From NCBI RefSeq assembly GCF_039503195.1, contig NZ_JBCJKP010000001.1, forward strand, positions 6,386,001-6,450,000: a stretch of DNA of 64,000 bases, written 5' to 3'. How positions within the stretch are numbered: position 1 is the first letter of the stretch; every line of letters begins with the position of its first letter. This stretch comes from Streptomyces mirabilis. Its GTDB lineage: Bacteria > Actinomycetota > Actinomycetes > Streptomycetales > Streptomycetaceae. The position numbers were made by a program, and so were the translations under genes. This document shows, piece by piece, positions 31,013 through 40,413 of this stretch. The notes beneath the pieces are model-generated. The model was not told where the DNA came from, searched no databases, and saw only the letters and a list, made by a program, of their open reading frames with translations.

Positions 31013-31879
31013 ATGACGCCGCGAGATGCTTCAGACGCGAACGACAACCGGTGGTCCGACCTGGACCGTCCACCGCTGAACGGGACCGCCCTGCGCCGGG
31101 CACTGGTCCGCGAGGGCGGGCTCTGGGGTGATGTCCGGGTCACGCCGCGCACCGGGTCCACCAACTCCGACCTCGTGGCCCTCGCCACGGACGAGAAGGC
31201 CGACGAGGGCGTCGTCCTCGTCGCGGAGGAGCAGAACGCCGGGCGGGGCCGTCTGGACCGCCAGTGGACGGCACCGGCCCGCTCGGGCCTGTTCTTCTCC
31301 GTACTGCTGAGGCCCACCGGGGTTCCCGTCGAGCGCTGGGGCTGGCTCCCGCTGCTCACCGGGGTCGCGGTGGCCACGGCCCTGTCCAAGGTGGCGGGTG
31401 TCGACACGGCGCTCAAGTGGCCCAACGACCTGCTGGTCACGGTGGGCGGCGAGGAGCGCAAGACGGGCGGCATCCTCGCCGAGCGCGCCGGGAACGACGC
31501 GGTCGTCGTCGGCATCGGAATCAATGTCACCCTGCGCGAGGACGAACTCCCCGTGCCCGGCGCGGGCTCCCTCGCCCTCGCGGGCGCCACGACCACGGAC
31601 CGTGACACGGTGCTTCGGGCCGTGCTGCGCTCCCTGGAGCAGTGGTACGAGAAGTGGCGGTCCGCGGGTGGCGACCCCGCCGCCTCCGGTCTCCAGGAGA
31701 CGTATGCCGCGGGATGCGCGACCCTCGGAAGGGTGGTGCGTGCCGAACTGCCCGGCGGCACGTCGATCACCGGGGAAGCGGTGGCGGTCGACGGGGACGG
31801 GCGTCTGGTCCTGGCCACGGAGGAGGGCGTACAGCAGCCGGTGGGAGCGGGGGACATCGTTCATCTGCGGCCGGCGTGA
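31013..31879 (+). CDS. birA: Biotin-[acetyl-CoA-carboxylase] ligase
   Basis: Attaches biotin to the carboxylase carrier domains such as AccA2. The 288-residue protein has the biotin-AMP loop 'GRGRLDRQW' (77-85), 'GLFFSVLLRP', 'KWPNDLLV' with the catalytic Lys, and 'GIGINV'; a small SH3-like C-terminal domain follows. There is no N-terminal winged helix, so it is the monofunctional class and does not itself repress transcription. Divergent from pccB, which links carboxylase synthesis and biotinylation. The ATG at 31013 has no strong Shine-Dalgarno and may be leaderless or nearly so. Confidence 0.92.
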   Translation: MTPRDASDANDNRWSDLDRPPLNGTALRRALVREGGLWGDVRVTPRTGSTNSDLVALATDEKADEGVVLVAEEQNAGRGRLDRQWTAPARSGLFFSVLLRPTGVPVERWGWLPLLTGVAVATALSKVAGVDTALKWPNDLLVTVGGEERKTGGILAERAGNDAVVVGIGINVTLREDELPVPGAGSLALAGATTTDRDTVLRAVLRSLEQWYEKWRSAGGDPAASGLQETYAAGCATLGRVVRAELPGGTSITGEAVAVDGDGRLVLATEEGVQQPVGAGDIVHLRPA

Positions 31880-32039
31880 GCCGAGGAGGTCGGTGGACCG
31901 TACTGAGCGGTGGGGCCCGGAACCGATCGTGGTGCCGAGCTCCGACCGGGCGTACGAGTCAGGAGTGAGCCAGCGCACACCTGCCGTAGAGTTGAGCGCG
32001 GTCGATCCCTGACCACGGCAGATCGGAAGGGCAGCAGGC

Positions 32040-33326
32040 GTGACCGTCGACGACACGGGCTCCGGCACGGGTGCACACCCCGCCCCCGACGGTGAGCCGG
32101 GGCGTACCGCCGGGCCGGTCACCGACCCGGCGCCCGCGCGCGTCGACACGAACGGTGACATGGCCGGCGAGAGGACCGTCGGGCCGACCGGTGAGACGAC
32201 CGGGCGGATGGACGGACAGAGCCGCTTGGACGCGCAGAACCGGATGGACGAGGAGTCCGTCGACTCCGGCGAGGACCCCCTCGCGCTGCGCCTCGAAACG
32301 CTCATCCTCGGCGCCGAGCGCCGCTACACCCCCTTCCAGGCCGCCCGCAGCGCAGGCGTCTCCATGGAACTGGCCTCGCGCTTCTGGCGGGCCATGGGCT
32401 TCGCCGACATCGGCCAGGCCAAGGCGCTGACCGAGGCCGACGTGCTGGCGCTGCGGCGCCTCGCCGGTCTCGTCGAGGCGGGCCTGCTGAGCGAGGCGAT
32501 GGCGGTCCAGGTCGCCCGTTCCACCGGGCAGACCACGGCCCGCCTGGCCGAATGGCAGATCGACTCCTTCCTGGAGGGCCTGACCGAGCCCCCCGAACCG
32601 GGCATGACGCGCACCGAGGTCACGTACCCCCTGATCGAGCTGCTCCTGCCCGAGCTGGAGGAGTTCATCGTCTACGTCTGGCGGCGCCAGCTCGCCGCCG
32701 CGACCGGCCGCGTCGTCCAGGCCGGCGACGACGAGGAGATGGTCGACCGCCGCCTCGCCGTCGGCTTCGCGGACCTCGTCGGCTTCACGCGGCTGACGCG
32801 CCGGATGGAGGAGGAGGAACTCGGCGAGCTCGTCGAGGCCTTCGAGACCACCGCCGCCGACCTGGTGGCCGCGCACGGGGGGCGCCTCATCAAGACCCTC
32901 GGTGACGAGGTGCTGTACGCCGCGGACGACGCCGGGATCGCCGCCGAGATCGCGCTGCGCCTCATCGAGACGATGGCCAACGACGAGACGATGCCGGAGC
33001 TGCGCGTCGGCATCGCCTTCGGCACCGTGACGACCCGCATGGGCGACGTCTTCGGTACGACGGTGAACCTCGCCTCGCGGCTCACGTCGATAGCGCCACG
33101 GGACGCCGTCCTGGTGGACGGCGCCTTCGCGGAGGAACTGATCCGCACCGGGGACGCGCCCGCCTCCGAGGCGGAGGCCGCCGAGGCCGCGGCCACCGCG
33201 GAGAAGGAGGGCGAGGAGCCGCCCGTCTACCGCTTCGCCCTCCAGCCGATGTGGCAGCGTCCCGTCCGCGGCCTCGGTGTGGTCGAACCGTGGCTGCTGG
33301 CCCGCCGAAGCGGCGACCAGCCGTAG
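32040..33326 (+). CDS. cya: Class III adenylate cyclase
   Basis: Makes cAMP from ATP, needed for germination and aerial growth in S. coelicolor. The 428-residue soluble protein has a disordered Gly/Asp/Arg-rich N-terminus (1-85), a helical region (about 90-210) with 'RYTPFQAARSAGVSMELASRFWRAMGFADI', and a cyclase catalytic domain (about 230-370). Metal-binding Asp lies in 'GFADLVGFTRL' and 'TLGDEVLY', and the transition-state Asn/Arg in 'VNLASRL'. GTG start after GGAAGGG. It follows birA by 160 bp on the same strand and may be separately transcribed. Gene order birA-cya is as in S. coelicolor. Confidence 0.93.
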   Translation: MTVDDTGSGTGAHPAPDGEPGRTAGPVTDPAPARVDTNGDMAGERTVGPTGETTGRMDGQSRLDAQNRMDEESVDSGEDPLALRLETLILGAERRYTPFQAARSAGVSMELASRFWRAMGFADIGQAKALTEADVLALRRLAGLVEAGLLSEAMAVQVARSTGQTTARLAEWQIDSFLEGLTEPPEPGMTRTEVTYPLIELLLPELEEFIVYVWRRQLAAATGRVVQAGDDEEMVDRRLAVGFADLVGFTRLTRRMEEEELGELVEAFETTAADLVAAHGGRLIKTLGDEVLYAADDAGIAAEIALRLIETMANDETMPELRVGIAFGTVTTRMGDVFGTTVNLASRLTSIAPRDAVLVDGAFAEELIRTGDAPASEAEAAEAAATAEKEGEEPPVYRFALQPMWQRPVRGLGVVEPWLLARRSGDQP

Positions 33327-33352
33327 GCCCTGGCCCTCAAGCCCTGTTTCCC

Positions 33353-34195
33353 TCAATGGCCTCCGGCGGGGCCCGCCAGATCGTTCACACAGATGCCGAC
33401 GATCGGCACGCACAGACCCGGTGGGTTCTGGGTGGGTGCCGGGGTCGGGGTGTGGGTGGTGGGACTCGGGGCGGGCGTCGGCCGCGTGTGTGGCTGCGAC
33501 GGTACGACGACGGGCGCGGTCGGGATGCCGGTCGTGTCGGGCACGCTCCCCACGGGGGCGCTCGCCCGGGCGGACGGGATCGTCGCCGTCGCCGAGGGCG
33601 AGGCGGCCGTCGGCGGTGCCGTGGGCGCCGGGCTCACGCCCGAGGTCGGGGTCGCGCTCGCCCCGCCCTGCGCGCCGGTCGAACCCGGGGACGCCGGATG
33701 CGCGGAGGGCACGGCCCAGACGGTCGGCGCGGCGTCGAGCGCCTCGTCCGTGGCGACCCCGGGCCTCGGCTCGGCCTCCGTGTTCCCGCTCCCGCCGCCG
33801 ACCACCGACTCCGGCGCCATCCGCGCCAGACTCAACGCCCCCGCGGCCAGCGCGAGGCCACCCACGGCGAACAGCGCCCGCCGGGGCCGCGGCTTACGGT
33901 GCCGCCCCCGGCCGCCGCGCTCGCGGAGCGGACCGACCGCCTCGCCCTCCGCGAGGCTCGCGGAGGCGCCGGAGGCGGGTGCGGGGTCCGCCGCCGGGCG
34001 ACCGGCGGGCGTGCGGTCGCCCCCCACGGGGCGGGCCGCGGGCCGGGGCGCGGGGCGGGTTGCCGTGCCGCCGGGTTCACGCGTGCCCGGGGGAACCGGT
34101 ACGCGCCAGGCCGTGGGCGGGGAGTACGGGGTGAGTGGAGAGTCCGTCGGTGTTCTCGACGGCCTCGTCACGTCTGTCGTCGTGCCGTTCGTCAT
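33353..34195 (-). CDS. Membrane-anchored Pro/Ala/Thr-rich protein
   Basis: The 280-residue protein has a cytoplasmic Pro/Arg-rich N-terminal region (about 1-105), one membrane helix ('RRALFAVGGLALAAGALSLA', about 107-128), and an extracellular Ala/Pro/Thr/Ser-rich stalk with 'TPTPAPTQNPPG', ending 'LCVPIVGICVNDLAGPAGGH'. The two Cys in the last segment could form a small disulfide loop. The ATG at 34195 is preferred over the ATG two codons upstream because GGGGAGGG directly abuts the first one and lies 6 bp from the second. It converges on the cyclase gene with only 26 bp between. Function unknown. Confidence 0.72.
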   Translation of the reverse strand: MTNGTTTDVTRPSRTPTDSPLTPYSPPTAWRVPVPPGTREPGGTATRPAPRPAARPVGGDRTPAGRPAADPAPASGASASLAEGEAVGPLRERGGRGRHRKPRPRRALFAVGGLALAAGALSLARMAPESVVGGGSGNTEAEPRPGVATDEALDAAPTVWAVPSAHPASPGSTGAQGGASATPTSGVSPAPTAPPTAASPSATATIPSARASAPVGSVPDTTGIPTAPVVVPSQPHTRPTPAPSPTTHTPTPAPTQNPPGLCVPIVGICVNDLAGPAGGH

Positions 34196-34415
34196 GGTCA
34201 TCCCTCCCCGATGTGCCCGCGCCCCCCGAAGCACCGGGTGGTGCGCAGGTTATGCGCGTTTTGCGGGCGTGGGGCGGGAGTTGGGCGGGATGTCACTCGA
34301 ACGGGGAGCGCGGGGCGAGGGGAGGGCAGGGGACGGGTTTCGCCGGGCGGGGGTGGCTGCGATGATCGGAGGCGTCGGGAGTTAACCCGCGTTAACCGTT
34401 CACCGGGAGGGTGTC

Positions 34416-35222
34416 ATGGCGGAGCAAGGGGACGAGCGGCGGTTCGGGGAGTTCGTCGTCGTACGGCGGCACGCGTACGTCGCGGAGCTCGCCCTCGACC
34501 GGCCGAAGGCCATGAACGCCGTGTCCACGGACATGGCCCGCTCCATCACGGCCGCCTGCGAGGCGCTCGGCGGCGCGCGCGACGTACGCGTGGTCGTGCT
34601 GACCTCCACCGCCGAGCGCGCCTTCTGCGTCGGCGCCGACCTGAAGGAGCGCAACTCCTTCAGCGATGCCGACCTGGTCCGCCAGCGCCCCGTCGCACGG
34701 GCCGCGTACACCGGCGTCCTGGAGCTGCCGATGCCGACGATCGCCGCCGTGCACGGCTTCGCGCTCGGTGGCGGCTTCGAGCTCGCCCTGTCGTGCGACC
34801 TGATCGTGGCCGACCGTACGGCGGTGCTCGGGCTGCCCGAGGTGTCGGTCGGGGTGATTCCCGGAGGCGGCGGTACGCAGCTGCTGCCGCGGCGGGTCGG
34901 GGCGGCCCGCGCGGCCGAGCTGATCTTCTCGGCACGGCGGCTGGAGGCGGGCGAGGCGAGGGAGCTGGGCCTCGTCGACGAACTCGTGGACGCGGGCCAG
35001 GACCGCGGTGAAGCCCTCGCGCTCGCCGCCCGCATCGCCGCCAACTCCCCCGTCGGACTGCGCGCCGCCAAGCGTGCGCTGCGGCTCGGGCACGGGCTCG
35101 ACCTGCGCGCGGGCCTGGAGGTGGAGGACGCGGCCTGGCGGTCCGTCGCCTTCTCGGGGGACCGCGCGGAGGGAGTCGCCGCGTTCAACGAGAAGCGCCC
35201 GCCGCAGTGGCCGGGGGAGTAG
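34416..35222 (+). CDS. Enoyl-CoA hydratase/isomerase family protein
   Basis: The 268-residue crotonase-fold protein has the CoA/oxyanion motif 'AFCVGADLKER' (70-78), 'AVHGFALGGGFELALSCDL' with catalytic-type Glu122, and 'PEVSVGVIPGGGGTQ' with Glu142, so both acid/base residues needed for hydration are present. It is expected to hydrate 2-enoyl-CoA in fatty-acid or branched-chain degradation. ATG at 34416 follows GGGAGG. The GGDEF gene is next, about 100 bp downstream on the same strand. Confidence 0.9.
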   Translation: MAEQGDERRFGEFVVVRRHAYVAELALDRPKAMNAVSTDMARSITAACEALGGARDVRVVVLTSTAERAFCVGADLKERNSFSDADLVRQRPVARAAYTGVLELPMPTIAAVHGFALGGGFELALSCDLIVADRTAVLGLPEVSVGVIPGGGGTQLLPRRVGAARAAELIFSARRLEAGEARELGLVDELVDAGQDRGEALALAARIAANSPVGLRAAKRALRLGHGLDLRAGLEVEDAAWRSVAFSGDRAEGVAAFNEKRPPQWPGE

Positions 35223-35323
35223 CCCCCCACGCTTTCCGGTGCCCTCCGGCAGGTACGGCCACTCGGACCCCTGTTCGCCTCACCAATATCCCGAATCGTC
35301 GTGAATATCCCTAGCCTGGAGTG

Positions 35324-36562
35324 ATGGGTGAGGACAGACGGCTGAGGGCCGTGGTGGAGCTGGCGCAGGGGATGGCGGCGGCACGCACCCCACGCGAGTC
35401 CTGGCGGGCCGCGGCGCTCGGCGCCTGCCACGCGCTCGCCGGGAGCTTCGCCGCGCTCTCCGTGTGGGAGCGCGAGCTCGGCCGGCTGCGGGTCCTGGCG
35501 AACGTGGGCGAACGCGCGCCGGACGAGGAGGAGTTCCCGGACGGCGAGGCCTACCCCGTGCACCAGTTCCCGGAGATCACCGAGTTCCTGCACGAGCGCT
35601 GGGCCGGGGGAGGTGGCCCGAACGCCTGGGTGGAGACCGCCGACGGGCCGGCGGCCGGTCCCGTCGGCTACTGCCATCTGGGGGCACCTCCCGGTGTTGG
35701 CCGGGGGAGGGTCGCCGCCCTGCGCCGGCGCCGCCGCGGCTGCTGCGTCGTCGCCCCGATCGTGCTGCACGGGCGGGCGTGGGGCGAGCTGTACGTGGCC
35801 CGTCCGGTCACGGCACCCGTCTTCGACCGGGCCGACGCGGACTTCGCGACCGTGCTGGCCTCCGTCGTCGCCGCCGGGCTCGCCCAGACCGAGCGCCTGG
35901 AGGAGGCCCGGCGCCTCGCGTTCACGGACGCCCTCACCGGACTCGCCAACCGCCGCGCGGTCGACGTACGCCTGGACGAGGCCATCGAGCTGCACCGGCA
36001 GGAAGGGGCCGCGGTCAGCCTCGTCGTCTGTGACCTCAACGGACTCAAGAACGTCAACGACACCCGCGGGCACGCCGTCGGCGACCGGCTCCTGGAGCGG
36101 TTCGGATCGGTGCTGTCGCTGTGCGGGGCGATGCTCCCGGGCACGCTCGCCGCCCGCCTCGGCGGTGACGAGTTCTGCCTGCTCGCGGTCGGCCCGCCGG
36201 CCGACGAGGTCGTCCGCATCGCGGACGAACTCTGCCGCCGCGCCGCCGAGTTGGAGCTGGGGGAGGGGGTGGCGTGCGGGGTCGCCTCGACCGCGGACCC
36301 GATCGGTCCGGTGCGCTCGGCACGGCGGCTCTTCCGGCTGGCCGACGCCGCCCAGTACCGCGCGAAGGCCGTACGGGCCGCGAAGCCCGTCGTCGCCGGG
36401 CGCGAGGGCCCCGACGACCCGGTCGTGCGTCTCGCCGACGCGCCCTCCCCGGCGCGGGGGAACGCCGCCGCTTCCGTGGGCGTCACGAGCACCCCCGCCC
36501 CTGAGTCCGCGCGGGCGTGTGTGACGTACGTCGAAGTAAGGGGTCAACCGCCCACCCACTAG
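35324..36562 (+). CDS. GAF-GGDEF diguanylate cyclase
   Basis: Makes cyclic di-GMP from two GTP. The 412-residue soluble protein has an N-terminal GAF-like domain (about 20-190) interrupted by a loop with five consecutive Arg, then 'TDALTGLANRRAVD' and a GGDEF domain with the intact A-site 'RLGGDEF' (280-284) and metal-binding 'CDLNGLKNVND'. The autoinhibitory RxxD five residues before GGDEF is absent (the residues are T-L-A-A). GTG at 35321 and ATG at 35324 are both possible; upstream sequence lacks a good ribosome site and suggests a near-leaderless message. It lies before hutH and overlaps nothing. Relative of the S. coelicolor GGDEF protein found at the same place. Confidence 0.9.
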   Translation: MGEDRRLRAVVELAQGMAAARTPRESWRAAALGACHALAGSFAALSVWERELGRLRVLANVGERAPDEEEFPDGEAYPVHQFPEITEFLHERWAGGGGPNAWVETADGPAAGPVGYCHLGAPPGVGRGRVAALRRRRRGCCVVAPIVLHGRAWGELYVARPVTAPVFDRADADFATVLASVVAAGLAQTERLEEARRLAFTDALTGLANRRAVDVRLDEAIELHRQEGAAVSLVVCDLNGLKNVNDTRGHAVGDRLLERFGSVLSLCGAMLPGTLAARLGGDEFCLLAVGPPADEVVRIADELCRRAAELELGEGVACGVASTADPIGPVRSARRLFRLADAAQYRAKAVRAAKPVVAGREGPDDPVVRLADAPSPARGNAAASVGVTSTPAPESARACVTYVEVRGQPPTH

Positions 36563-36597
36563 TGACATCATCGAATTCACTGCGTACGCTCCTGAAT

Positions 36598-38142
36598 ATG
36601 GATATGCACACTGTGGTGGTGGGGACGTCCGGAGTGACCGCGTCCGACGTACTCGCCGTGGCGCGCGGCGGCGCCCGGATCGAGCTCTCCGAAGAGGCGG
36701 TGGCGGCCCTCGCCGCGGCCCGCGAGATCGTGGACGCGCTGGCCGCCAAGCCGGAGCCGGTCTACGGCGTCTCCACCGGGTTCGGCGCCCTCGCGAGTCG
36801 GCACATCAGCCCGGAGCTGCGCGCCCAGCTGCAGCGCAACATCGTCCGCTCGCACGCCGCCGGCATGGGCCCGCGCGTGGAGCGCGAGGTCGTCCGCGCG
36901 CTGATGTTCCTGCGGCTCAAGACCGTCTGCTCCGGGCACACCGGTGTGCGGCCCGAGGTCGCCCAGACCATGGCAGACATCCTCAACGCCCGGATCACCC
37001 CGGTCGTCCACGAGTACGGCTCGCTCGGCTGCTCCGGCGACCTGGCCCCGCTCTCCCACTGCGCGCTGACGCTGATGGGCGAGGGTGACGCCGAGGGTCC
37101 CGACGGTGTCGTACGGCCCGCGGGCGAGCTGCTCGCCGAGGCCGGCATCACCCCCGTCGAACTGCGCGAGAAGGAGGGCCTCGCCCTTCTCAACGGCACC
37201 GACGGCATGCTCGGCATGCTGGTCATGGCCCTCGCCGACCTGGAGACGCTCTACAAGTCGGCCGACGTCACCGCCGCGCTCTCCCTCGAAGCGCTCCTCG
37301 GCACGGACAAGGTGCTCGCCCCCGAGCTGCACGCCATCCGCCCGCACCCGGGACAGAGCGCCAGCGCCGCCAACATGCTGGCCGTCCTGAAGGGCTCGGA
37401 GCTGACCGGCCACCACCAGGACGGCGCCCCGCGCGTCCAGGACGCCTACTCCGTGCGCTGCGCCCCGCAGGTCGCGGGCGCCGGACGCGACACGCTCGCG
37501 CACGCCCGGCTCGTCGCCGAGCGCGAGCTCGCCTCCGCCGTGGACAACCCGGTCGTGCTGCCCGACGGCCGCGTCGAGTCGAACGGCAACTTCCACGGCG
37601 CCCCGGTCGCCTACGTCCTCGACTTCCTCGCCATCGCCGCCGCCGACCTCGGCTCGATCGCCGAGCGCCGCACCGACCGGCTGCTCGACAAGAACCGCTC
37701 GCACGGTCTGCCGCCGTTCCTCGCGGACGACGCGGGCGTCGACTCGGGCCTGATGATCGCCCAGTACACCCAGGCGGCGCTGGTGAGCGAGATGAAGCGC
37801 CTCGCCGTACCGGCGTCCGCGGACTCCATCCCCTCCTCCGCCATGCAGGAGGACCACGTCTCCATGGGCTGGTCGGCCGCGCGCAAGCTGCGCACCGCGG
37901 TGGACAACCTGACCCGTATCGTCGCGATCGAGCTGTACGCGGCCACCCGCGCGATCGAACTGCGCGAGGGGCTGACCCCGGCCCCCGCCTCGCAGGCCGT
38001 CATCGAGGCCGTCCGCGCGGCCGGCGTCCAGGGCCCGGGCCCCGACCGCTTCCTCGCCCCGGACCTGGAGGCGGCGGACGCGTTCGTGCGCGGCGGCCGG
38101 GTGGTGGCGGCGGTGGAGCCGGTGACCGGACCGCTGGCCTGA
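36598..38142 (+). CDS. hutH: Histidine ammonia-lyase
   Basis: Eliminates ammonia from L-histidine to give urocanate, the first step of histidine utilisation. The 514-residue protein shows the family motif '[14 protein letters not shown]'; the MIO prosthetic group is usually formed from Ala-Ser-Gly, here Cys-Ser-Gly as in S. griseus HutH. '[11 protein letters not shown]', 'GLALLNGTD' and '[13 protein letters not shown]' are also typical. The ATG at 36598 gives a start like S. griseus HutH; an ATG two codons later is an alternative, and upstream frame to 36517 is overlap with the GGDEF gene. The other hut genes are absent from the window. A strong terminator follows. Confidence 0.95.
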   Translation: MDMHTVVVGTSGVTASDVLAVARGGARIELSEEAVAALAAAREIVDALAAKPEPVYGVSTGFGALASRHISPELRAQLQRNIVRSHAAGMGPRVEREVVRALMFLRLKTVCSGHTGVRPEVAQTMADILNARITPVVHEYGSLGCSGDLAPLSHCALTLMGEGDAEGPDGVVRPAGELLAEAGITPVELREKEGLALLNGTDGMLGMLVMALADLETLYKSADVTAALSLEALLGTDKVLAPELHAIRPHPGQSASAANMLAVLKGSELTGHHQDGAPRVQDAYSVRCAPQVAGAGRDTLAHARLVAERELASAVDNPVVLPDGRVESNGNFHGAPVAYVLDFLAIAAADLGSIAERRTDRLLDKNRSHGLPPFLADDAGVDSGLMIAQYTQAALVSEMKRLAVPASADSIPSSAMQEDHVSMGWSAARKLRTAVDNLTRIVAIELYAATRAIELREGLTPAPASQAVIEAVRAAGVQGPGPDRFLAPDLEAADAFVRGGRVVAAVEPVTGPLA

Positions 38143-38151
38143 CCGGAGCGC

Positions 38152-38186
38152 CTTCGGGCCGCCGCTGTCACAGGGGCGGCCCGAAG
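38152..38186 (+). terminator. Terminator after hutH
   Basis: CTTCGGGCCGCC and GGCGGCCCGAAG form a perfect 12-bp stem with an 11-base loop, 10 bp after the hutH stop. Confidence 0.85.
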
Positions 38187-38335
38187 TGTGCTACTGTCTC
38201 ATTGATACGTTTTTGGTACCCATTTACTTTGTGCGCCTGATCGGAATCCTCCGCAGGCGCGTTTTGTTTTACCGGCATCTCCGGCTTTTCCCGGTGCATC
38301 TCCGGATTGGGGCCCTACCTATTCAGGAGAAAAAC
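38187..38335 (+). promoter_or_regulatory. AT-rich upstream region and long leader of the cold-shock gene
   Basis: About 150 bp between the hutH terminator and the cold-shock ATG have clearly lower GC than the surroundings, with ATTGATACGTTTTTGG, TTTTGTTTTACC and a final TTCAGGAGAAAAAC carrying the ribosome site. Cold-shock mRNAs typically carry long structured leaders; the exact start site is not visible. TACTGT at about 38191 could be a -10 element. Confidence 0.55.
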
Positions 38336-38539
38336 ATGGCAACTGGCACCGTGAAGTGGTTCAACTCGGAAAAGGGCTTCGGCTTCATCGAGCAGGACGG
38401 CGGCGGCCCCGACGTCTTCGCCCACTACTCCAACATCGCCAGCTCCGGCTTCCGTGAGCTGCTGGAGGGCCAGAAGGTCTCGTTCGACGTCGCGCAGGGC
38501 CAGAAGGGCCTGCAGGCGGAGAACATCATCCCCGCCTGA
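38336..38539 (+). CDS. Cold-shock protein (CspA family)
   Basis: The 67-residue protein is a single cold-shock domain: RNP1-type 'KGFGFIEQ' and RNP2-type 'VFAHYSNI', with start '[16 protein letters not shown]'. It binds single-stranded RNA or DNA as a chaperone. AGGAGA precedes the ATG by 6 bp. The DEAD-box helicase follows after a terminator, a common pairing in RNA remodelling at low temperature. Confidence 0.95.
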   Translation: MATGTVKWFNSEKGFGFIEQDGGGPDVFAHYSNIASSGFRELLEGQKVSFDVAQGQKGLQAENIIPA

Positions 38540-38560
38540 TTTCGGGGACGCGCTTTTCCA

Positions 38561-38599
38561 GAGCCGGGGCCCGCACCTTCGGGGTGCGGGTCCCGGCTC
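38561..38599 (+). terminator. Stem-loop with UUCG loop after the cold-shock gene
   Basis: GAGCCGGGGCCCGCACC, a TTCG loop and GGTGCGGGTCCCGGCTC form a 17-bp stem with one mismatch, 22 bp after the stop codon. It separates the cold-shock gene from the helicase gene, allowing partial read-through. Confidence 0.85.
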
Positions 38600-38674
38600 G
38601 TGCTGTGAGTGCTTGTCAGTTGCGAGCGCTGTGCGTGCAGTCCGTGGGGCCCAGGAAGGAAATCCAGATCCAGC

Positions 38675-40297
38675 ATGACTCGATCCGAACGTCCCGTCCG
38701 TAAGCGGCCGGCAAACGCACGAGGTGGCGCCCAGACCGGCGGCTTCGCGAAGGGCGCGGGCCGCGGCGGCGGCCGTGGCACCGGTAAGGGCCCGGTCCGC
38801 AAGGCCGTGGCGCCGCAGGAGTTCTCCCTGCCCGAGACCATCACCCCGGCGCTGCCCGCCGTCGACTCCTTCGACGCGCTCGACATGCCGGCGGCCCTCA
38901 CCAAGACCCTCGCCGCGCAGGGCGTCACCGAGCCCTTCCCGATCCAGGGCGCGACGCTGCCCAACTCCCTCGCCGGACGCGACGTCCTCGGCCGTGGCCG
39001 CACCGGCTCCGGCAAGACGCTCGCCTTCGGACTGGCCCTGCTGGCCCGTACGGCGGGTCGCCGGGCGGAGTCGAAGGCGCCGCTCGCGCTCGTCCTCGTC
39101 CCCACGCGCGAACTCGCCCAGCAGGTCGACGACGCGCTCACGCCGTACGCGACCGCGGTCAACCTGCGCGTGGCCACGGCCGTCGGCGGGATGTCGATCG
39201 GCCGGCAGGCCGGCACGCTGCGGCGCGGCGCCGAGGTGCTCGTGGCCACCCCCGGGCGGCTCAAGGACCTCATCGAGCGCGGCGACTGCGTCCTCGACCA
39301 GGTCGCGATCACGGTCCTCGACGAGGCCGACCAGATGGCCGACATGGGCTTCATGCCGCAGGTCACCGCGCTGCTCAAGCAGGTCGAGCCGGGCGGTCAG
39401 CGACTGCTCTTCTCGGCCACGCTCGACAAGAACATCGACCGGCTCGTGAAGATGTTCCTCACGGACCCCGTGGTGCACTCCGTCGACCCCTCGGCGGGTG
39501 CGGTGACCACCATGGAGCACCACGTGCTCCACGTCGCCGACGAGACCGACAAGAAGGCCGTCGCCCTGCGGATCGCGGCGCGCGACGGCCGGGTGATCCT
39601 CTTCGTCGACACCAAGCGCGGCGCCGACCGGTTCACCAAGCGGCTGCTCGCGAGCGGTGTCCGGGCGTCCGCGCTGCACGGCGGGCGCAGCCAGCCGCAG
39701 CGCAACCGCACCCTGGACCAGTTCAAGAACGGTCAGGTCACCGCGCTCGTCGCCACCAACGTCGCGGCGCGCGGCATCCACATCGACGACCTCGACCTCG
39801 TGGTCAACGTCGACCCGCCGACCGACCACAAGGACTACCTGCACCGCGGCGGACGTACCGCCCGGGCCGGTGAGTCCGGCAGCGTCGTCACCCTCGTACT
39901 GCCCGAGCAGCGGCGGGAGATGACGCGGCTGATGGCCGACGCCGGCATCACCCCGCGCACGGCGCGGATCGCGTCCAGCGACGAGGAGCTCGCCCGCCTC
40001 ACCGGCGCCCGTGAGCCCTCCGGCGTCCCGATCGTCATCGAGGTGCCGCAGCAGCCCGAACAGCCGAAGAAGCGGTCACGGCCGCGGGTCGGAGGCGGCG
40101 CGAGGCGTCCGGCCGGAACGGGCGCGGGTTCGGAGTCGCAGGGCCGTCAGCCGCGGCGTGCCGCCGGCGGTACGGCCGGTGGCGGTACGGGTGGCGGTAC
40201 CGGGGGCGCGGGTCGCTCCGGTGGTCGTGGGCGTGCTCCGCAGCAGCGGCGTACGGAGCGTGGCGGGCAGGGCGGCGGCGGGCGTCGCGCGGCGTAG
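38675..40297 (+). CDS. DEAD-box RNA helicase
   Basis: ATP-dependent RNA unwinding. The 540-residue protein has a basic Gly/Arg N-terminal tail (1-45), then RecA-like domain 1 with Q-motif-like 'FPIQGATLPNSLAGRDVL', Walker A 'GRTGSGKT', 'PTRELAQQ', 'VLDEADQM' and 'FSAT', and domain 2 with 'ALHGGRSQPQRNRTL', 'VATNVAARGIH' and 'HRGGRTARAGE'. The C-terminal 75 residues are Gly/Arg/Ala-rich with RGG-like repeats, suited to RNA binding. The ATG at 38675 has AGGAAGGA about 8 bp upstream. Confidence 0.93.
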   Translation: MTRSERPVRKRPANARGGAQTGGFAKGAGRGGGRGTGKGPVRKAVAPQEFSLPETITPALPAVDSFDALDMPAALTKTLAAQGVTEPFPIQGATLPNSLAGRDVLGRGRTGSGKTLAFGLALLARTAGRRAESKAPLALVLVPTRELAQQVDDALTPYATAVNLRVATAVGGMSIGRQAGTLRRGAEVLVATPGRLKDLIERGDCVLDQVAITVLDEADQMADMGFMPQVTALLKQVEPGGQRLLFSATLDKNIDRLVKMFLTDPVVHSVDPSAGAVTTMEHHVLHVADETDKKAVALRIAARDGRVILFVDTKRGADRFTKRLLASGVRASALHGGRSQPQRNRTLDQFKNGQVTALVATNVAARGIHIDDLDLVVNVDPPTDHKDYLHRGGRTARAGESGSVVTLVLPEQRREMTRLMADAGITPRTARIASSDEELARLTGAREPSGVPIVIEVPQQPEQPKKRSRPRVGGGARRPAGTGAGSESQGRQPRRAAGGTAGGGTGGGTGGAGRSGGRGRAPQQRRTERGGQGGGGRRAA

Positions 40298-40355
40298 CCC
40301 GGTTCGTCTGTGTCCGCGGGCCGGTGGGGGCTGGTCGCGCGGTTCCCCGCGCCCA

Positions 40356-40410
40356 GTTCCCCGCGCCCCTGGGAGCGCCCCCGCGGGCGCGCTCCCAGGG
40401 GCGCGGGAAC
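40356..40410. terminator. Long stem-loop between convergent genes, within a dispersed repeat (copy e)
   Basis: GTTCCCCGCGCCCCTGGGAG and CTCCCAGGGGCGCGGGAAC form a stem of about 21 bp. It lies between the helicase stop (40297) and the end of the DUF2625 gene (40414). The flanking 40316-40355 carries the dispersed-repeat block GTCGCGCGGTTCCCCGCGCC. Confidence 0.8.
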
Positions 40411-40413
40411 TTC

